Below are positions 25,197 through 33,483 of a DNA stretch of 64,000 nt, piece by piece. The notes beneath the pieces are model-generated. The model saw nothing but the letters and a program-made list of their open reading frames with translations, was not told where the DNA came from and did no database searches. This stretch comes from Halorussus marinus. GTDB lineage: Archaea > Halobacteriota > Halobacteria > Halobacteriales > Haladaptataceae. Position 1 is the stretch's first letter; each line of letters begins with the position of its first letter. The position numbers and the translations under genes were made by a program. The stretch is taken from contig NZ_SBIV01000001.1 of NCBI RefSeq assembly GCF_004765795.1, forward strand, positions 124,001-188,000. Reading direction: 5' to 3'.

Positions 25197-26456
25197 ATGC
25201 GGCTCGACGAGTACATCGAGGACCTCGAACCCGACGCCGACCAGCGCCGCCGACGCCTCGCCGAAGAAAAATCCTACGAGATCCTCGACTACGTCGACGA
25301 GGTCAAAGACCGCTTCGCCGACGTGGCGCAGGGCGACTCGCTGGTCGGTAGCACCTCCCCGTCGGTGTTCGTGGGCCGATCGAACTACCCCAACGTCTCG
25401 ACCGGCATCCTCTCGCCGGTCGGCGAAGAAGAGCGGGCCGCCGAGTTCGCCACCAGCAGCGAGTGGTACGAGCGCGGACTCGACATCGACAACGTGCTCC
25501 AGTATCGGACCGGGCTCCTGAACTCGAACCACTCGGCCGACGTCGAGAACGTCGCCGAGGCGTGGGACGGGTTCGTCGGCACCCAGCGGGAGGTCGCGAT
25601 CGCCGACCGACCGGTCGACGTCGAGATCGGGCTCTCGGACTCGCTGGACCTCGATCTGGACGTCGACGACATCACGACCCCGACGGGCCCGTCGGCGCGG
25701 GCGACCTCCGCGGACCTCACCGAGAACCCCCACGTCCCGCGCCCGGTCAAAAAGACCCTCGAAGACGACGACTGGCAGGCCCAGGGCGCGATGACCTACC
25801 TCTACCGCCGGGGCTTCGACGTCTACGAGATCAACGACATCCTCTCGGCCGGCGCGCTCGGGCGCGGCCAGAACCGGCGGCTGGTCCCTACCCGGTGGTC
25901 GATCACCGCGGTCGACGACACCATCGGGCAGTTCCTCCGGGGCCAGATCACCACGAACCCCGGCGTCGACGAGACGCAGGTCTGGGTGAACGAGTACGTC
26001 GGCAACCGCTACTGGGTGATCCTCACGCCCGGTCAGTGGGAGTTCGAACTCGTCGAGATGAAAGCGCCGGGTAGCATCTGGAATCAGGACCCGACCGGCG
26101 AGACGTGGATGGCCAGCGCCTCGGAGGGGTTCGACGGTCGGACCGGCTACGTCGACGAGACCGCCGGCGCCTACTACGCCTCCCGGCTGGCAGTGCTCGA
26201 ACACCTCGAATCCATCGGACGGCAGGCCAAGTGTCTGGTCCTCCGGGAGGTCTCGGACGACTACTGGGCGCCGGTCGGCGTCTGGCAGATCCGCGAGAGC
26301 GTCCGGAACGCCTTCGAGGGAGAGTACGGCGCGGCCGAGACCTTCCACGGCGCGGTTCGCGAACTGGCCCCACAGCTCCCGGTGGCGCTGGGGGACCTCC
26401 GGCGCAAGTCAGACATGCTCTCGGGCCTGCAGGCTAACCTCGCGGACTTCTCGTGA
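25197..26456 (+). CDS. nreA: DNA repair protein NreA
   Basis: A 419-residue member of the archaeal Nre family, linked in Haloferax to repair of alkylation damage together with the UvrABC system. The conserved core appears as SPSVFVGRSNYPNVSTGIL near the N-terminus and GRGQNRRLVPTRWSITAVDD in the middle. The C-terminus ends QANLADFS, close to the PCNA-interacting box QxxLxxF(F). This suggests recruitment by the sliding clamp. The CxxC zinc finger seen in some Nre proteins is absent. It follows the TFB gene by 85 bases and has its own AT-rich element near 25165. Confidence 0.9.
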   Translation: MRLDEYIEDLEPDADQRRRRLAEEKSYEILDYVDEVKDRFADVAQGDSLVGSTSPSVFVGRSNYPNVSTGILSPVGEEERAAEFATSSEWYERGLDIDNVLQYRTGLLNSNHSADVENVAEAWDGFVGTQREVAIADRPVDVEIGLSDSLDLDLDVDDITTPTGPSARATSADLTENPHVPRPVKKTLEDDDWQAQGAMTYLYRRGFDVYEINDILSAGALGRGQNRRLVPTRWSITAVDDTIGQFLRGQITTNPGVDETQVWVNEYVGNRYWVILTPGQWEFELVEMKAPGSIWNQDPTGETWMASASEGFDGRTGYVDETAGAYYASRLAVLEHLESIGRQAKCLVLREVSDDYWAPVGVWQIRESVRNAFEGEYGAAETFHGAVRELAPQLPVALGDLRRKSDMLSGLQANLADFS

Positions 26457-26490
26457 CAAGACTTATTCTGACGCTCCGGCGACGTCCGGT

Positions 26491-26712
26491 ATGATCCCCC
26501 TGTTCGGGGCGGTCCCCGGCGGAATGGAACTGGCCGTTATCCTCCTTATCGCGCTCGTGGTGTTCGGGCTCCCGCTGGTGTTGCTCGGCGGGAGCGTCTA
26601 CCTCTTCGGTCGGTCGAACGCCGACGGCTCGGAGACCGAAGAGCTCGCGGCGCTCCGCCGGGAAGTCGAGCGACTGCGCGAGGAGGTCGAGCGGCTGGAC
26701 GACGAATCGTAA
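26491..26712 (+). CDS. small single-span membrane protein with coiled-coil tail
   Basis: A 73-residue protein. One or two membrane spans (GGMELAVILLIALVVFGLPLVLLGG) are followed by a polar hinge. A perfect heptad coiled coil (ELAALRREVERLREEVERL) forms the tail. The start resembles TatA in its ELAVILLIALVVFG-P pattern, but the amphipathic helix required of TatA is missing. I do not call it a translocase subunit. An ACTTATTC element about 27 bases upstream supports the ATG at 26491. Confidence 0.7.
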   Translation: MIPLFGAVPGGMELAVILLIALVVFGLPLVLLGGSVYLFGRSNADGSETEELAALRREVERLREEVERLDDES

Positions 26713-26733
26713 CCCCGCCGCGTCGAGGTTCGA

Positions 26734-27183
26734 CTACGCCGTGTCGAGGTTCGACCACGCCTCGTCGACGTACTCGCCGGTATCGGCGACGATATCGTCC
26801 CATTCCTCGTCGTCGGGTGCGAGCCCGAGCAGGCGAGCCCCACGCATGATGCTGACGTGGTAGACTTTCTGTCGCCCCGGTTGCTCCTCCCAGACGACCA
26901 CGTTACACGGGAACAGCGCGCCGATGCGACCGTCGCTGGCGTCGAGCGCGCGATCGGCCACCTCGGGGTTGCACGCGCCGAGCACGTAGTAGGGATCGCG
27001 GTCGGCGTCGACCTTCTCGTTGAGCATCTCGGCGGGCGAGAACTCGACCGGGACGCCGAATCCCGCGTCGACGAACGCCTCCCGGACGTGTTCGATCGCG
27101 GTCTCGTGGTCCATCTCCAGGGTCGCTTCCATCTCGCCGACGTCGTCGCCGTCGAGTGCCGTGGGGTCAATTGGAAGACTCAT
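26734..27183 (-). CDS. DUF302 domain-containing protein
   Basis: A 149-residue protein with the DUF302 fold. This is a small domain found in bacteria and archaea whose function is not settled. Recognisable parts are the N-terminal HETAIEHVREAFVDAGFGVPVEF, the YYVLGACNPEVADRALD loop and the LFPCNVVVWEE strand, with the conserved Cys. It is acidic and without a signal peptide. A TTTTTAG element (27208-27217, minus strand) is centred about 29 bases before the ATG, so it is probably a monocistronic leaderless gene. Confidence 0.85.
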   Translation of the reverse strand: MSLPIDPTALDGDDVGEMEATLEMDHETAIEHVREAFVDAGFGVPVEFSPAEMLNEKVDADRDPYYVLGACNPEVADRALDASDGRIGALFPCNVVVWEEQPGRQKVYHVSIMRGARLLGLAPDDEEWDDIVADTGEYVDEAWSNLDTA

Positions 27184-27264
27184 GCAAGACTCCCTTCGTG
27201 CCCGACCCTAAAAAGGTGCGCGCCCGGTCGGGGCGGGACGGCGGCGGTCGCGGGACGAGCGGTC

Positions 27265-27945
27265 TCAGAGCGACACCGGGAGCCACGACAGCCACCGCAG
27301 GACGCGCTCGGTCGCGATGATCGGCGGGTGCAACACCAGCCAGTCCAGCAGGGCCAACCCCAGTCCGTGGGCGACCACCGACGGGAGGATCGAGTCGCTC
27401 TGGTAGTCGACCGCGCCGAACAGCACGTCGGTCGGTCCCGACAGCGCCAGTTCGATCGGCGGCTTGTAGAGGTGGTGAAACGCGTAGACGACCGGGCTGA
27501 TGAAGACGCTCTTGAACCCGAGTTCGCGGACGCCGACACAGAGCAGTCCCCGGTAATAAGTCTCTGCGGCCGCCGCGATGACGAACTGCTTGAGCGCGTG
27601 GGGCAGAAACTCCCCGAGCGCGGCGCCGGTCTCCCACATGGGGTAGTAGCTCCGGATCGTCGGGAGCGACGAGCCGACGACGTAGAACGGGACCACGAAA
27701 AGCGAGAGCAACAGCGTGTTCCGGACCGCGCGCCGGTCGACGCGAAAGCCGAGGTGTCGGCCGTGGGTGATCGCGAGGACGGCGGGCGCGAGGATGTAGA
27801 CGGTGACGTCGCGGACGAGGCGCTCGTGCAGTCCGGCCACGTCCCACGACATCCACGCGACGGTGAGGACGCCGCCAGCGACCAGCGCGCGCTGGACCCA
27901 CCCCAGACCGGCGAGCCGTCGGCGGACCGTCCGCGCGACCGACAC
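27265..27945 (-). CDS. CPBP (CAAX/Rce1-like) intramembrane protein, altered motifs
   Basis: A 226-residue polytopic protein of the CPBP family (Abi/Rce1-like putative intramembrane proteases). The usual EExxxR is AETYYR here, so the first glutamate is lost. FxxxH appears as YAFHH, and HxxxN as HGLGL without the Asn. If the family mechanism applies, activity is doubtful. The gene starts with GTG one base after the stop of the upstream DUF5789-type gene, so the two are cotranscribed. I see about six membrane spans. Confidence 0.78.
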   Translation of the reverse strand: MSVARTVRRRLAGLGWVQRALVAGGVLTVAWMSWDVAGLHERLVRDVTVYILAPAVLAITHGRHLGFRVDRRAVRNTLLLSLFVVPFYVVGSSLPTIRSYYPMWETGAALGEFLPHALKQFVIAAAAETYYRGLLCVGVRELGFKSVFISPVVYAFHHLYKPPIELALSGPTDVLFGAVDYQSDSILPSVVAHGLGLALLDWLVLHPPIIATERVLRWLSWLPVSL

Positions 27946-27946
27946 G

Positions 27947-28234
27947 TTACTCGTCGGCGGTCGGTACCGCGCCGGTGGCGGTGACCGCCCGGATCTCGCC
28001 GAGGAAATCCCGCTGGCTCTCGAAGTAGGTCTCCTCGACGTCGGTCAGCAGGTCGCCCAACTCGCGGGGGCCCTCGGGGGTCCGGACGGTCTCGTCGCCA
28101 ACTCTCCGAGCGACTTCGCTCTTCTGGATCGGCCAGTGCAGTCGGGAGGCGAGGCGCGCGACCGGCGCGCCGTCGACCGGTTCGCCCTCGCCGAGTTCGA
28201 CGGCTGGCTCGTCGTCTTCGTTTTCGTCGGCCAT
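27947..28234 (-). CDS. small acidic haloarchaeal protein (DUF5789-like)
   Basis: A 95-residue acidic protein resembling the haloarchaeal DUF5789 family, of unknown function. The N-terminal 20 residues are almost all Asp/Glu. A conserved-looking helical core follows: LASRLHWPIQKSEVARRVGD, then TPEGPRELGDLLTDVEETYFES. The basic turn with QKSEV may bind nucleic acid or a partner, but this is a guess. The ATG at 28234 (MADENED) fits relatives. The CPBP-like gene starts one base after its stop. Confidence 0.75.
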   Translation of the reverse strand: MADENEDDEPAVELGEGEPVDGAPVARLASRLHWPIQKSEVARRVGDETVRTPEGPRELGDLLTDVEETYFESQRDFLGEIRAVTATGAVPTADE

Positions 28235-28390
28235 GGCCGCCGATTCGGAGTCCTCCCGATTAGAGCTTTCGGAACGGCCTCTCACCGCGAGCGCGTCGGC
28301 CGGCGTTCCGCGCCGGCGGGGCCCGCCCGGACCGCCCGCGATCCGCCGTCGGGTCCCGTCCCGCGAGCCGACACGCGCCGCGAGCGAGCC

Positions 28391-28696
28391 TCAGTCGTGG
28401 ACCACGACCTGACCGTCGCTGTAGACGGTTACCTCGTATTCGAGGAGCGTAAACGCCACATGGCCGGTCCCGCGGGGCTGTCCGTTGTGCCTGTCGCTGA
28501 ACAGGTTGTCGAGGGCGTCGGGGTCGATCTGGTCGTAGAGCGACGCCCCGAGCTCGGCGGGTTCGACGCCGGCCGCGTCGGCGACCGCGTCTATCACCGC
28601 GGTGCTGAGCGGCTCGTCCCGACGCTGGGACGCGTTCGATGGTTTCCCGGTAGTGGCGACTGTCTCGTTTGGATTTTCGGTCAGGTTCTCGGTCAT
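28391..28696 (-). CDS. HalOD1 output domain protein
   Basis: A 101-residue stand-alone HalOD1 domain. This haloarchaeal output module is often attached to response regulators and is proposed to act in signal transduction. Key parts are LSTAVIDAVADAAGVEPAEL, the YDQIDPDALDNLF turn and the final strand pair VAFTLLEYEVTVYSDGQVVV. Unlike most neighbours it has a leader. A strong TATA element lies at 28745-28755 and a GGAGGAGGAC ribosome-binding site directly precedes the ATG at 28696. No receiver or kinase gene is adjacent. Confidence 0.88.
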   Translation of the reverse strand: MTENLTENPNETVATTGKPSNASQRRDEPLSTAVIDAVADAAGVEPAELGASLYDQIDPDALDNLFSDRHNGQPRGTGHVAFTLLEYEVTVYSDGQVVVHD

Positions 28697-28701
28697 TCGT
28701 T

Positions 28702-28711
28702 GTCCTCCTCC
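28702..28711 (-). promoter_or_regulatory. strong Shine-Dalgarno site
   Basis: GGAGGAGGAC on the minus strand, six to fifteen bases before the HalOD1 ATG. It is complementary to the 3' end of haloarchaeal 16S rRNA. It is noteworthy because most genes here look leaderless. Confidence 0.6.
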
Positions 28712-28744
28712 GCAAGCGGGAGTGTTTAGCGTTGGCGGTGCAAA

Positions 28745-28755
28745 GAATAAAAACT
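28745..28755 (-). promoter_or_regulatory. TATA box of the HalOD1 gene
   Basis: AGTTTTTATTC on the minus strand. It predicts a start about 27 bases downstream, near 28723, leaving a leader of some 27 bases that contains the Shine-Dalgarno site. Confidence 0.55.
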
Positions 28756-28790
28756 CTCCGCATAACATTGAATATATTAGGCCGATCACA

Positions 28791-30074
28791 TTACGGTCTG
28801 CGCTCGGCGATCTCGCGGACGGCACCCGCGAGCACGTCGATCCCGATCGGGATCGACTCCTCGTCGACGTCGAAGGTCGCGGTGTGATGGCCGCCGGGGT
28901 GGTCGGTCCCGACCCCGACGTACGCGGCCCGGCCGCCGTTCTGCTGGACCGTCCGCATCAGGTACGTCGCGTCCTCGCTTCCGCCGAGTTCGTCGCGGTC
29001 GACGACGGTGTCGACGCCGTCGGTCGTCCCGGCCACGTCGCCGACCACGTCGACGAGCTCCTGATCGCTCTCGGCGCTCGGGGCCTCGCCGTTGGTCGAG
29101 CGCTCGACGGTACAGCCGTGCATCTCGGCGGCCGATTCGAGCGCGCGCTCGGCCCGGGCTTTCATGTAGTCTTTGAGCTCGGTCGTCTCGCCGCGCACCT
29201 CCCCCTCGACGTGGGCGCTCTCGGCGATGATGTTCGTCGCGGTGCCGCCGCCGATCTTCCCGGCGTTGACCCGGGTCGCACCGTCCTCGTGGCGCGGGAT
29301 CGCGTAGAGGTTCTGGATCGCGGTCGCGACCGCCTGAATGGCGTTCTCGCCGTCGTTGGGCTGGCCGCCGGCGTGGGCCGGTTCGCCCTCGAACTCCGCG
29401 CGGAAGTGGCTGACCGCGAGAAAGCCGTCCAGCCCCGCGACGACCTCGCCGGTCGGGTGGTCGAGCCCGACGTGGGCCGCGAGCAGGTACTCGACGTCGT
29501 CGATGTGGTCGCTCTCGGCCATCGCCTTCCCGCCAGCGATCATCTCCTCGCCGGGCTGGAAGAACACCTTGAGGGTGCCCTCGAAGTCGCTGTCGGCGAT
29601 CGCCTCGATCACGCCGACGCCGAAGGTCGCGTGGGCGTCGTGACCGCAGGCGTGCATCGCGCCGTCGTGTTCGGACCGGAACCCCTCGGCGACGGGGGCG
29701 TGATCGTCGTCGGTCGACTCCGCACGGAGGAGCCCGTCGATGTCGACTCTGAGTCCGACCGTCGGCCCGTCGCCGGCCTCGACGACCGCGACCGCGCCGG
29801 TGTAGCCGCCCTCAAGCCGTTCGAGTATCTCCTCGTCGGCGCCCGCGTCGCGGGCCTGCTCGTACCACGTCTCGAGTTCGTCGTCGCCGGGAACCGCCAT
29901 CCGCTCGTCCTCGGCGACGGCGTCGCGTCCGACGTGGAGTTCGTCGACGCCGATCCGTTCGAGTTCCTCGACGATGCGGGCGGTGGTGTAGAACTCCCGC
30001 CACGCCGGCTCGGGGTGTCGGTGGAGGTCTCGTCGGAGTTCGATGAGTCGGTCGCGTTCGGCCTGCTGGCTCAT
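28791..30074 (-). CDS. M20 family amidohydrolase
   Basis: A 427-residue zinc hydrolase of the M20D type (N-acyl amino acid or hippurate-like amidohydrolases). Metal and catalytic blocks are visible: HACGHDAHATFGVG, FQPGEEMIAGGKAM and the internal dimerisation domain with GEPAHAGGQPNDGENA. The N-terminal RRDLHRHPEPAWREFYT is the family hallmark. The start MSQQAERDRLIEL at 30074 is supported by a TTAAG box about 29 bases upstream. It diverges from nhaC. The substrate cannot be read from the sequence. Confidence 0.9.
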   Translation of the reverse strand: MSQQAERDRLIELRRDLHRHPEPAWREFYTTARIVEELERIGVDELHVGRDAVAEDERMAVPGDDELETWYEQARDAGADEEILERLEGGYTGAVAVVEAGDGPTVGLRVDIDGLLRAESTDDDHAPVAEGFRSEHDGAMHACGHDAHATFGVGVIEAIADSDFEGTLKVFFQPGEEMIAGGKAMAESDHIDDVEYLLAAHVGLDHPTGEVVAGLDGFLAVSHFRAEFEGEPAHAGGQPNDGENAIQAVATAIQNLYAIPRHEDGATRVNAGKIGGGTATNIIAESAHVEGEVRGETTELKDYMKARAERALESAAEMHGCTVERSTNGEAPSAESDQELVDVVGDVAGTTDGVDTVVDRDELGGSEDATYLMRTVQQNGGRAAYVGVGTDHPGGHHTATFDVDEESIPIGIDVLAGAVREIAERRP

Positions 30075-30098
30075 ATCCGCCCCGTGGCGCGCCCGGAC

Positions 30099-30153
30099 CT
30101 TAAGTGCTTGAGGCCCGGCAAGGTGCGCTCCCGAGATTGAACGGTTACTTAAG
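30099..30153. promoter_or_regulatory. divergent promoters of the M20 gene and nhaC
   Basis: GCACTTAAGG on the minus strand (30099-30108) serves the amidohydrolase at -29. TTACTTAAG (30145-30153) precedes nhaC by 33-41 bases, predicting a short leader. The two boxes sit 37 bases apart. Confidence 0.5.
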
Positions 30154-30185
30154 GGTCCCACGGATACTCTCGACCGAGGCCTACT

Positions 30186-31760
30186 ATGGTCGACGACGAG
30201 CCACCTGACGAAGCTGTCGAAGAGGAACTGGCGGAGGCCCGCCGCGCCCGCGGCGGCTCCCGGATCGAGTTCTACGGCGGCCCCGCCGCCAGCACCATCC
30301 CCATCGCGTTGTTCATCGTGTGGGCGATCGTCCAGAGCGGACTGTTCCGCATCGGGGACACGACCGGCCTCGTCGCGGGGATGTTGCTCGCGCTCATCGT
30401 CGGGATGTTCTTCGCCAAGGGCGACTGGAAGACCTACGCCAACACCATCTTCGACGGGATGACCCAGCGCGTGGCCGCGACCGCGATCGTGGCGTGGCTC
30501 TGGGCCGGCATGTTCGCCGACACGATCCAGGCGGGCCAGTTCGTGAGCGGCCTCGTGTGGGCCGCCGACGCGCTGTCGGTCAGCGGGACGCTGTTCCCCG
30601 CGATCACCTTCGTGCTGGCCGCACTACTCGCGACCGGCATCGGCACCGGCTACGGGACCACCATCGCGTTCACCGGACTGTTCTTCCCGGCGGGACTGCT
30701 CGTCGGCGCGAACCCCGTCCTGCTGTTCGGCGCCATCCTCTCGGGCGCGGTGTTCGGGGACAACCTCGCGCCGGTCAGCGACACCACCATCGTGAGCGCG
30801 GTCACCCAGAACTCCGACATCGGCGGCGTGGTCGCCTCGCGGTTCAAGTACGCGATCGTGGCGGCGGTGCTCGCGTTCGTCGGCTACCTCGTCGCGGGCT
30901 CGGTGATGCCCGGCGCCGACATCGCGGCCAGCGGCGCGGTGCTCGGCGACGAGGCCGAACCGCTCGGGCTGATCCACCTCGCCTCGATCGGCGTGGTCAT
31001 CTTCACCGCGGTGCGGGGCCGCCACATCGTCGAGGCGGTCTCGTGGGGCATCATCGTCGCGGCGATCGCGAACGTCGCGTTCGGGCTCGCGGCGGTCTCG
31101 GACATGATCCTGTTTCGCGCGCCCGACTCCGTCGCGCTCGCCGACTCGCTGTCGTGGCTCCCGTTCCTGACGACGGTGCCGGCCGGCTCCGATCAGGTCG
31201 GGGTCGCCGGGAGCATCTACACGGGCGCGGCGGGCTTTTTCCCGCTGATCGTACTCACCTTGCTCATCGTAGCCGGCGCCCGGATCATGATCCGGGGCGG
31301 GGGCTTCGAGGCGATTCAGGACTTCCTGCTCGAACGGGTCGCGACCAACGTCCGGCGGGCCGAGACCACGATGGTGCTTGGCACCGCGTCGGTCAACGCG
31401 ATGATCACGATCAACACCGCCGCCGAGATCGCGATCGCGCCGTACATCGCGCGAATCGGCGAGCGGTTCAACATCAACGGCTACCGCCGGGCGAACATCC
31501 TCGACGCCAACACCTCGGCGCTGGGCTACATCTTCCCGTGGGCGGGCGGCGTCCTCGTGGGCTACACCGAGATGCAGGGTCTCGTCGGCTCCGAGGAGTT
31601 CGGGTGGTTCACTCGCGAACTCCTCGTCAATCCCGCCGAGGTCTGGCCGTTCGTCTTCCACGGGTGGCTGCTGTTCGGCGTGTTCCTCGTCTCGGCGCTG
31701 ACCGGGTTCGGGCTCGAATACGTCTCTGACCGCGAGTCCGAGGAGGTGGCTCGCGTATGA
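30186..31760 (+). CDS. nhaC: Na+/H+ antiporter NhaC family
   Basis: A 524-residue antiporter of the NhaC family with about 11-12 membrane helices, exporting sodium or exchanging related substrates across the cytoplasmic membrane. Family motifs include [20 protein letters not shown] and [20 protein letters not shown]. The first 25 residues are charged and cytoplasmic. Some NhaC-like proteins exchange organic acids instead of sodium; the divergent M20 hydrolase makes an amino-acid-derived substrate conceivable. Its stop overlaps the start of a small TRAM-like gene. Confidence 0.9.
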   Translation: MVDDEPPDEAVEEELAEARRARGGSRIEFYGGPAASTIPIALFIVWAIVQSGLFRIGDTTGLVAGMLLALIVGMFFAKGDWKTYANTIFDGMTQRVAATAIVAWLWAGMFADTIQAGQFVSGLVWAADALSVSGTLFPAITFVLAALLATGIGTGYGTTIAFTGLFFPAGLLVGANPVLLFGAILSGAVFGDNLAPVSDTTIVSAVTQNSDIGGVVASRFKYAIVAAVLAFVGYLVAGSVMPGADIAASGAVLGDEAEPLGLIHLASIGVVIFTAVRGRHIVEAVSWGIIVAAIANVAFGLAAVSDMILFRAPDSVALADSLSWLPFLTTVPAGSDQVGVAGSIYTGAAGFFPLIVLTLLIVAGARIMIRGGGFEAIQDFLLERVATNVRRAETTMVLGTASVNAMITINTAAEIAIAPYIARIGERFNINGYRRANILDANTSALGYIFPWAGGVLVGYTEMQGLVGSEEFGWFTRELLVNPAEVWPFVFHGWLLFGVFLVSALTGFGLEYVSDRESEEVARV

Positions 31761-32023
31761 GCCTCCTCGAGAAGTACCTCGCCGGAATCGGCTTCCGCAC
31801 CAACACGCCCGCGTTCGAGTCGGGCCAAGAGATTTCGGCGTTCGTCACGGGCTACGACGGCGACACGCCGATCGCGCGTATCGGCGACACCGTGCTCCGT
31901 GTCGAGGACGCGCCGGCCGACGCGGTCGACGCCCGGGCGCTCCTCCGGGTCGAGTCGTTCGACGACGCCGACCACACCGGCACCGCGACGTATCTGGAGC
32001 GGACCGGCGAGTCGGCGTTTTAG
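31757..32023 (+). CDS. small TRAM-like beta protein coupled to nhaC
   Basis: An 88-residue protein whose ATG overlaps the nhaC stop (ATGA), indicating one transcript and coupled translation. Residues 20-85 look like a small beta barrel: [20 protein letters not shown], then a strand with [12 protein letters not shown], then [20 protein letters not shown]. The pattern is reminiscent of TRAM/OB domains, as found in tRNA-modifying enzymes. I recall an uncharacterised haloarchaeal DUF7513 for this type. The link to an antiporter is unexplained. Confidence 0.7.
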   Translation: MSLLEKYLAGIGFRTNTPAFESGQEISAFVTGYDGDTPIARIGDTVLRVEDAPADAVDARALLRVESFDDADHTGTATYLERTGESAF

Positions 32024-32109
32024 CGGCCGGCGAGCGCGGTCGGTCGCCGCCGTCGGACCCGCGCGCAGAACGCGCTCTTTTTGACCCCGCGACGACTACG
32101 CCCGATTAT

Positions 32110-32715
32110 ATGGGCAAGGTCAGCATCGGCCTCCGGGGCTGGCGCTTCGACGAGGACGAGGTGTTCACCGACGAGGGGGAGTTCCGGCCGCTGGACGAGA
32201 TCCCCCAAGACCCCCGCGACCGCCTGCTCCGGCTTCAGGCGCTGGTGGGGTCGCCGTGCGACGCCTGCTGGCTGATTCACGGCGACGAGAACATCGAGGA
32301 GTGCAACGTCACCGAGGTCGTCTACGGCGAACCGCTCGCGGAGGTCGTGCTCTGCTCGGAGCACGAGGCCGACTTCCGCTACTGGTTCGCCGAGGCCGGC
32401 GGGAGCCGGTACAAGGGAAGCGACGAACTCGAAGACGCGTTCCACGAGTGGTTTCTCGACGGCGGGCGCGCGCCCGAGGGGTACGGCGGCATCGAGCACG
32501 TCGAGACCGACCCCGACGACATCCCCGAGCCGCCGGACCCCGACCCCGAGGACCTCGAAGTCGAGGTCCCCGGCGCGGAGCGAGAGCGCATCGACCTCCG
32601 GAACATGGAGGTCACCACCGTCGAGGAGGGCCGGGACGACGACGAGACCGACGACCGCGAGGACGTGACTATCGACGAGGACGACCTCGATCTGAATCAG
32701 GACTACCCCAAATGA
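32110..32715 (+). CDS. cysteine-cluster protein coupled to RNA methyltransferase gene
   Basis: A 201-residue protein. Residues 1-110 form a compact region with a likely zinc site: C50, C53, C65, C82 and H85 ([25 protein letters not shown]). The second half is a long Asp/Glu/Pro-rich tail. I do not recognise a named family. Its TGA overlaps the ATG of the TrmJ-type methyltransferase gene, so the two are cotranscribed and coupled. A role as RNA-binding or docking partner of that enzyme is an inference from position. Confidence 0.78.
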   Translation: MGKVSIGLRGWRFDEDEVFTDEGEFRPLDEIPQDPRDRLLRLQALVGSPCDACWLIHGDENIEECNVTEVVYGEPLAEVVLCSEHEADFRYWFAEAGGSRYKGSDELEDAFHEWFLDGGRAPEGYGGIEHVETDPDDIPEPPDPDPEDLEVEVPGAERERIDLRNMEVTTVEEGRDDDETDDREDVTIDEDDLDLNQDYPK

Positions 32716-33431
32716 AGCCCGCCGTCGCGATCGTCGAGCCGAAGACGCCGGGCAACATCGGCACCATCGCTCGGGCGATGAAGAACTTCGGGATGGACGA
32801 CCTGAAGCTGGTCGACCCCCCGGCGTTCGGCCGCGACAGCGAGGCGTACGGCTACGCGGGCCAGGCCCGCGAGGACGTGCTCCCGAACTACGACGAGGTC
32901 AGCTTCGACCATCTCGTCGAGAACTACCACACCGTCGGGCTGACCGCCACGACCAACGAGGACGCCCGCAAGCACCGGCGGTTCCCGTTCAAGACCACCG
33001 ACGAACTCGCCGACAGCCTGCGCGACGTGGCGGCCCCGACCGTCCTCGTCTTCGGCCGGGAGGACAACGGCCTGACCAACGAGGAGGTCGCGCGCCTCGA
33101 CGAGGTGTGTTCGATCCCGGCCAGCGCCGACTACCCGTCGCTGAACCTCGGGCAGGCCGCCACCGTCACCCTCTACGAGCTCCGGGAGCTGACCGTCCCC
33201 GAGACCCAGCTCCCCGACGTCGAGCGCGAGCGGGCCGACGAGGCCGAGATCGAGGGGTTCTACGACCACTTCGGCTCGTTCCTCGACGCGATCGACCACC
33301 CCGAGGAGAAACGCGAGAAGACCCTGCGGCTCGCCCGGCGACTGCTCGGTCGAGCCCACCCGACCGGCCGAGAGCTCCGGACGCTTCGGGGCGTGCTCCG
33401 GCGCGCGATGTACCACGCCGACGACGAGTAG
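32712..33431 (+). CDS. SPOUT RNA methyltransferase (TrmJ/SpoU type)
   Basis: A 239-residue SAM-dependent methyltransferase with the knotted SPOUT fold, probably a 2'-O-methylase acting on tRNA. The three SpoU motifs are clear: [39 protein letters not shown] and [19 protein letters not shown]-terminal helical extension ([17 protein letters not shown]) is typical of TrmJ. The start at 32712 overlaps the stop of the preceding cysteine-cluster gene. Archaeal TrmJ methylates position 32 of tRNAs; that this protein does so is inferred. Confidence 0.9.
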   Translation: MKPAVAIVEPKTPGNIGTIARAMKNFGMDDLKLVDPPAFGRDSEAYGYAGQAREDVLPNYDEVSFDHLVENYHTVGLTATTNEDARKHRRFPFKTTDELADSLRDVAAPTVLVFGREDNGLTNEEVARLDEVCSIPASADYPSLNLGQAATVTLYELRELTVPETQLPDVERERADEAEIEGFYDHFGSFLDAIDHPEEKREKTLRLARRLLGRAHPTGRELRTLRGVLRRAMYHADDE

Positions 33432-33483
33432 CTCGCCCAGATAGTCAAATACTTTACCGAAGCGCGGCGTAACACCCACGAAT

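Noticed and set aside
26491-26712. TatA translocase subunit
   Set aside because: The first helix resembles TatA, but the amphipathic helix after the hinge is missing and a plain coiled coil follows.
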